Of a stretch of 26,575 bases of DNA, positions 24,977 to 26,575 are shown piece after piece; positions within the stretch are counted from its first letter, which is position 1; every line of letters starts with the position of its first letter. Where the stretch lies: NCBI GenBank assembly GCA_949746285.1, contig CATJZH010000127.1, positions 1 to 26,575 on the forward strand. Direction: 5' to 3'. The notes under the pieces were generated by a model. It saw nothing but the letters and a program-made list of their open reading frames with translations. It did no database searches and was not told the DNA's origin. The translations under genes and the position numbers were made by a program. The DNA is from an uncultured Clostridia bacterium. Its GTDB lineage: Bacteria; Bacillota; Clostridia; TANB77; CAG-508.

Positions 24977-26575
24977 GTGAAAAATAGAGTAAGTTTAATT
25001 ATTTTAATATTTACATTAATTTTAATAAGTTTTTTTATTTTCATAAATGAAAGTTTTGCTTCCGAATATACTTGGTGGTCTGGGTTAAGCAATATATCAT
25101 ATCGTGATGGGAAATTTAAAGTAACTAATTATATGGACTTAGAAAGAAAAGTAAGCAATCCAAGAAAAATAGATGCTCCCAGTGTTACGAGTAAAGTTTG
25201 GTTAGAAGGTGCTCTTATAGATAATTACAATTGGTCATATAGTGGGTATGGTGGTCCAGCTGGTGATCCAATAGAGATTTTTTATAGACCAATAACAGTA
25301 GATTATGCATATTCAGCTCCTCCAATAATAGAAGGTATAGAATTAACTTATAAATTAAGTAAAAGAGCATATTTATATGAAGTTAATGCAAAAGCTGCTT
25401 CTAAAGATGTTACGATAAGAAGACAACATACATCAACTCGTCAAGATACATTTGAAGACAAACCTTGGGTTATTGATTATGATTATACTATATATGATAG
25501 AATAAACGCAGATAGTGAGGAGATAAATACAAATTCTCAAAACTATAAAATAAATAGAAAAGACAATGAAAGTAGTGGATTTACTACTGATTATTGTTTA
25601 GGATATTTTTATCCTTCTGATGCGGGAAAATATTACCATGTAACCTTTTTTACATCTGGAGGAAATTCAACCTCAGCTGTTTATAAAATTCCACCAGCAA
25701 GTAATTTAACATATGATTCTCAAGGTGGAACAGATGTGGAGAGTAATGAACTTATTTTTACAGGAGAAAAAACTCAAGTAACAAGTAGTACACCAACTAA
25801 AACAGGATATACATTTGGAGGATGGTATACAGGAACAAATGGAAGTGGAACAAAATATGCTGCAAATCAAGAAATAACTTTAAATTCTGATATAACATTA
25901 TATGCTAAGTGGAATCCAAAAACATATACTGTAAAATATAATGGAAATGGAGCAACAGGAGGAAGTACAGCAAGCAGTACACATACATATGATGTAGCTA
26001 AAAACTTAACAGCAAATGGCTTTGAAAGAAAATATACAGTAACATATAATCACAATTATAGTGGTAGTAGTAATGCAAGTAAAACAGCAACATACAGTTT
26101 TAAAAATTGGAATACAAATTCAAGTGGAACAGGAACAGCATATAACAATAGTGCATCAGTAAGTAATTTAACTTCAACAAGTGGAGGGACAGTAAACTTA
26201 TATGCACAGTGGACGAGCAATAGTGTAACATACGCCCCAACAAGAACAGGGTACATATTTGGAGGGTGGTATAAAGAAGCAGGCTGTACAAATAAAGCGA
26301 CAGAAACAAATGGAACATATACCCCAACAGCAAATATAACATTATATGCAAAATGGAGCCCAATAACATATACAGTAAAATATAATGGGAATGGAAGTAC
26401 AGGAGGTAGTACCTCAAGTAGCACACATACATATGATACAGCAAAAGCATTAACAGCAAATGGATTTGAAAGGAAGTATACAGTAACATATAACCATAAT
26501 TATAGTGGAAGTAGTAATACAAGTAAAACAGCAACATATAGTTTTAAGAATTGGAATACAAGTGCAGGAGGAACA
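24977..26575 (+). CDS. Second InlB-repeat surface protein (3' end outside window)
   Basis: The frame is open from GTG 24977 to the last base (533 codons), so the C terminus is missing. A signal peptide (residues 1 to about 28, ESFAS) is followed by a Tyr/Trp-rich domain of about 210 residues (30-240) with no family I recognise and no clear similarity to the N-terminal domain of the previous gene. One short InlB-type repeat (about 241-314) follows, with GYTFGGWY and LYAKW. Long repeats of 148 residues start at 317 (25925) and 465 (26369). These match the long repeats of the 16926 gene very closely, including an exact 38-base DNA identity (25937-25974 with 17949-17986). GAGG (24963-24966) is 10 bases from GTG. 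A wall anchor is expected by analogy but is outside the window. A paralogous adhesin-like protein is the inferred role. Confidence 0.88.
   Translation, partial: MKNRVSLIILIFTLILISFFIFINESFASEYTWWSGLSNISYRDGKFKVTNYMDLERKVSNPRKIDAPSVTSKVWLEGALIDNYNWSYSGYGGPAGDPIEIFYRPITVDYAYSAPPIIEGIELTYKLSKRAYLYEVNAKAASKDVTIRRQHTSTRQDTFEDKPWVIDYDYTIYDRINADSEEINTNSQNYKINRKDNESSGFTTDYCLGYFYPSDAGKYYHVTFFTSGGNSTSAVYKIPPASNLTYDSQGGTDVESNELIFTGEKTQVTSSTPTKTGYTFGGWYTGTNGSGTKYAANQEITLNSDITLYAKWNPKTYTVKYNGNGATGGSTASSTHTYDVAKNLTANGFERKYTVTYNHNYSGSSNASKTATYSFKNWNTNSSGTGTAYNNSASVSNLTSTSGGTVNLYAQWTSNSVTYAPTRTGYIFGGWYKEAGCTNKATETNGTYTPTANITLYAKWSPITYTVKYNGNGSTGGSTSSSTHTYDTAKALTANGFERKYTVTYNHNYSGSSNTSKTATYSFKNWNTSAGGT

Overview
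The window comes from a low-GC, Gram-positive-type bacterium, most likely an uncultured, gut-type member of the Clostridia. I infer this from the very AT-rich coding sequence, the strong AGGAGG-type ribosome binding sites, the Bacillota-like neighbour pair yabB-rsmI, and surface proteins ending in sortase-type LPxTG tails. No tRNA, rRNA, CRISPR array or transposase is visible.

Layout. (1) 1-1089 is the 3' end of a secreted protein with Ig-like repeats and a C-terminal dockerin. (2) 1160-6922 is a housekeeping block: yabB-type tRNA methyltransferase, rsmI, a membrane-anchored WG-repeat protein, an unrecognised tail-anchored protein, acpS and a TatD-family nuclease, closed by a terminator. (3) 7032-7878 holds a small membrane-protein gene, possibly frameshifted, between AT-rich regulatory stretches. 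(4) 7879-13378 encodes a 1443-residue LRR/Ig-like/dockerin protein followed by a wall-anchored (LPATG) protein with a predicted single cohesin domain. (5) 13383-15058 has a composite palindromic element, then lemA and htpX. (6) 15066-16138 is a G5/3D-domain envelope protein behind a consensus promoter. (7) On the minus strand, 16188-16703 is a small exported protein. (8) 16926-24767 is a 2613-residue repeat-rich adhesin-like protein with an LPxTG-like tail. (9) 24977 to the window end is the start of a second large repeat protein sharing near-identical repeat DNA with the first.

The common theme is cell-surface display. Two proteins carry dockerins, a neighbouring wall-anchored protein has a predicted cohesin, and one or two giant repeat proteins appear to be sortase substrates. 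The dockerins are attached to adhesin-type modules (LRR, Ig-like) and not to glycoside hydrolases, so the locus suggests a cohesin-dockerin system that presents adhesins, not a classical cellulosome. Several of these genes are preceded by related A-rich boxes containing CGTA at a similar distance from the -10 element, which hints at shared control. The cohesin assignment, the pairing of partners and the shared control are inferences from sequence reading alone.
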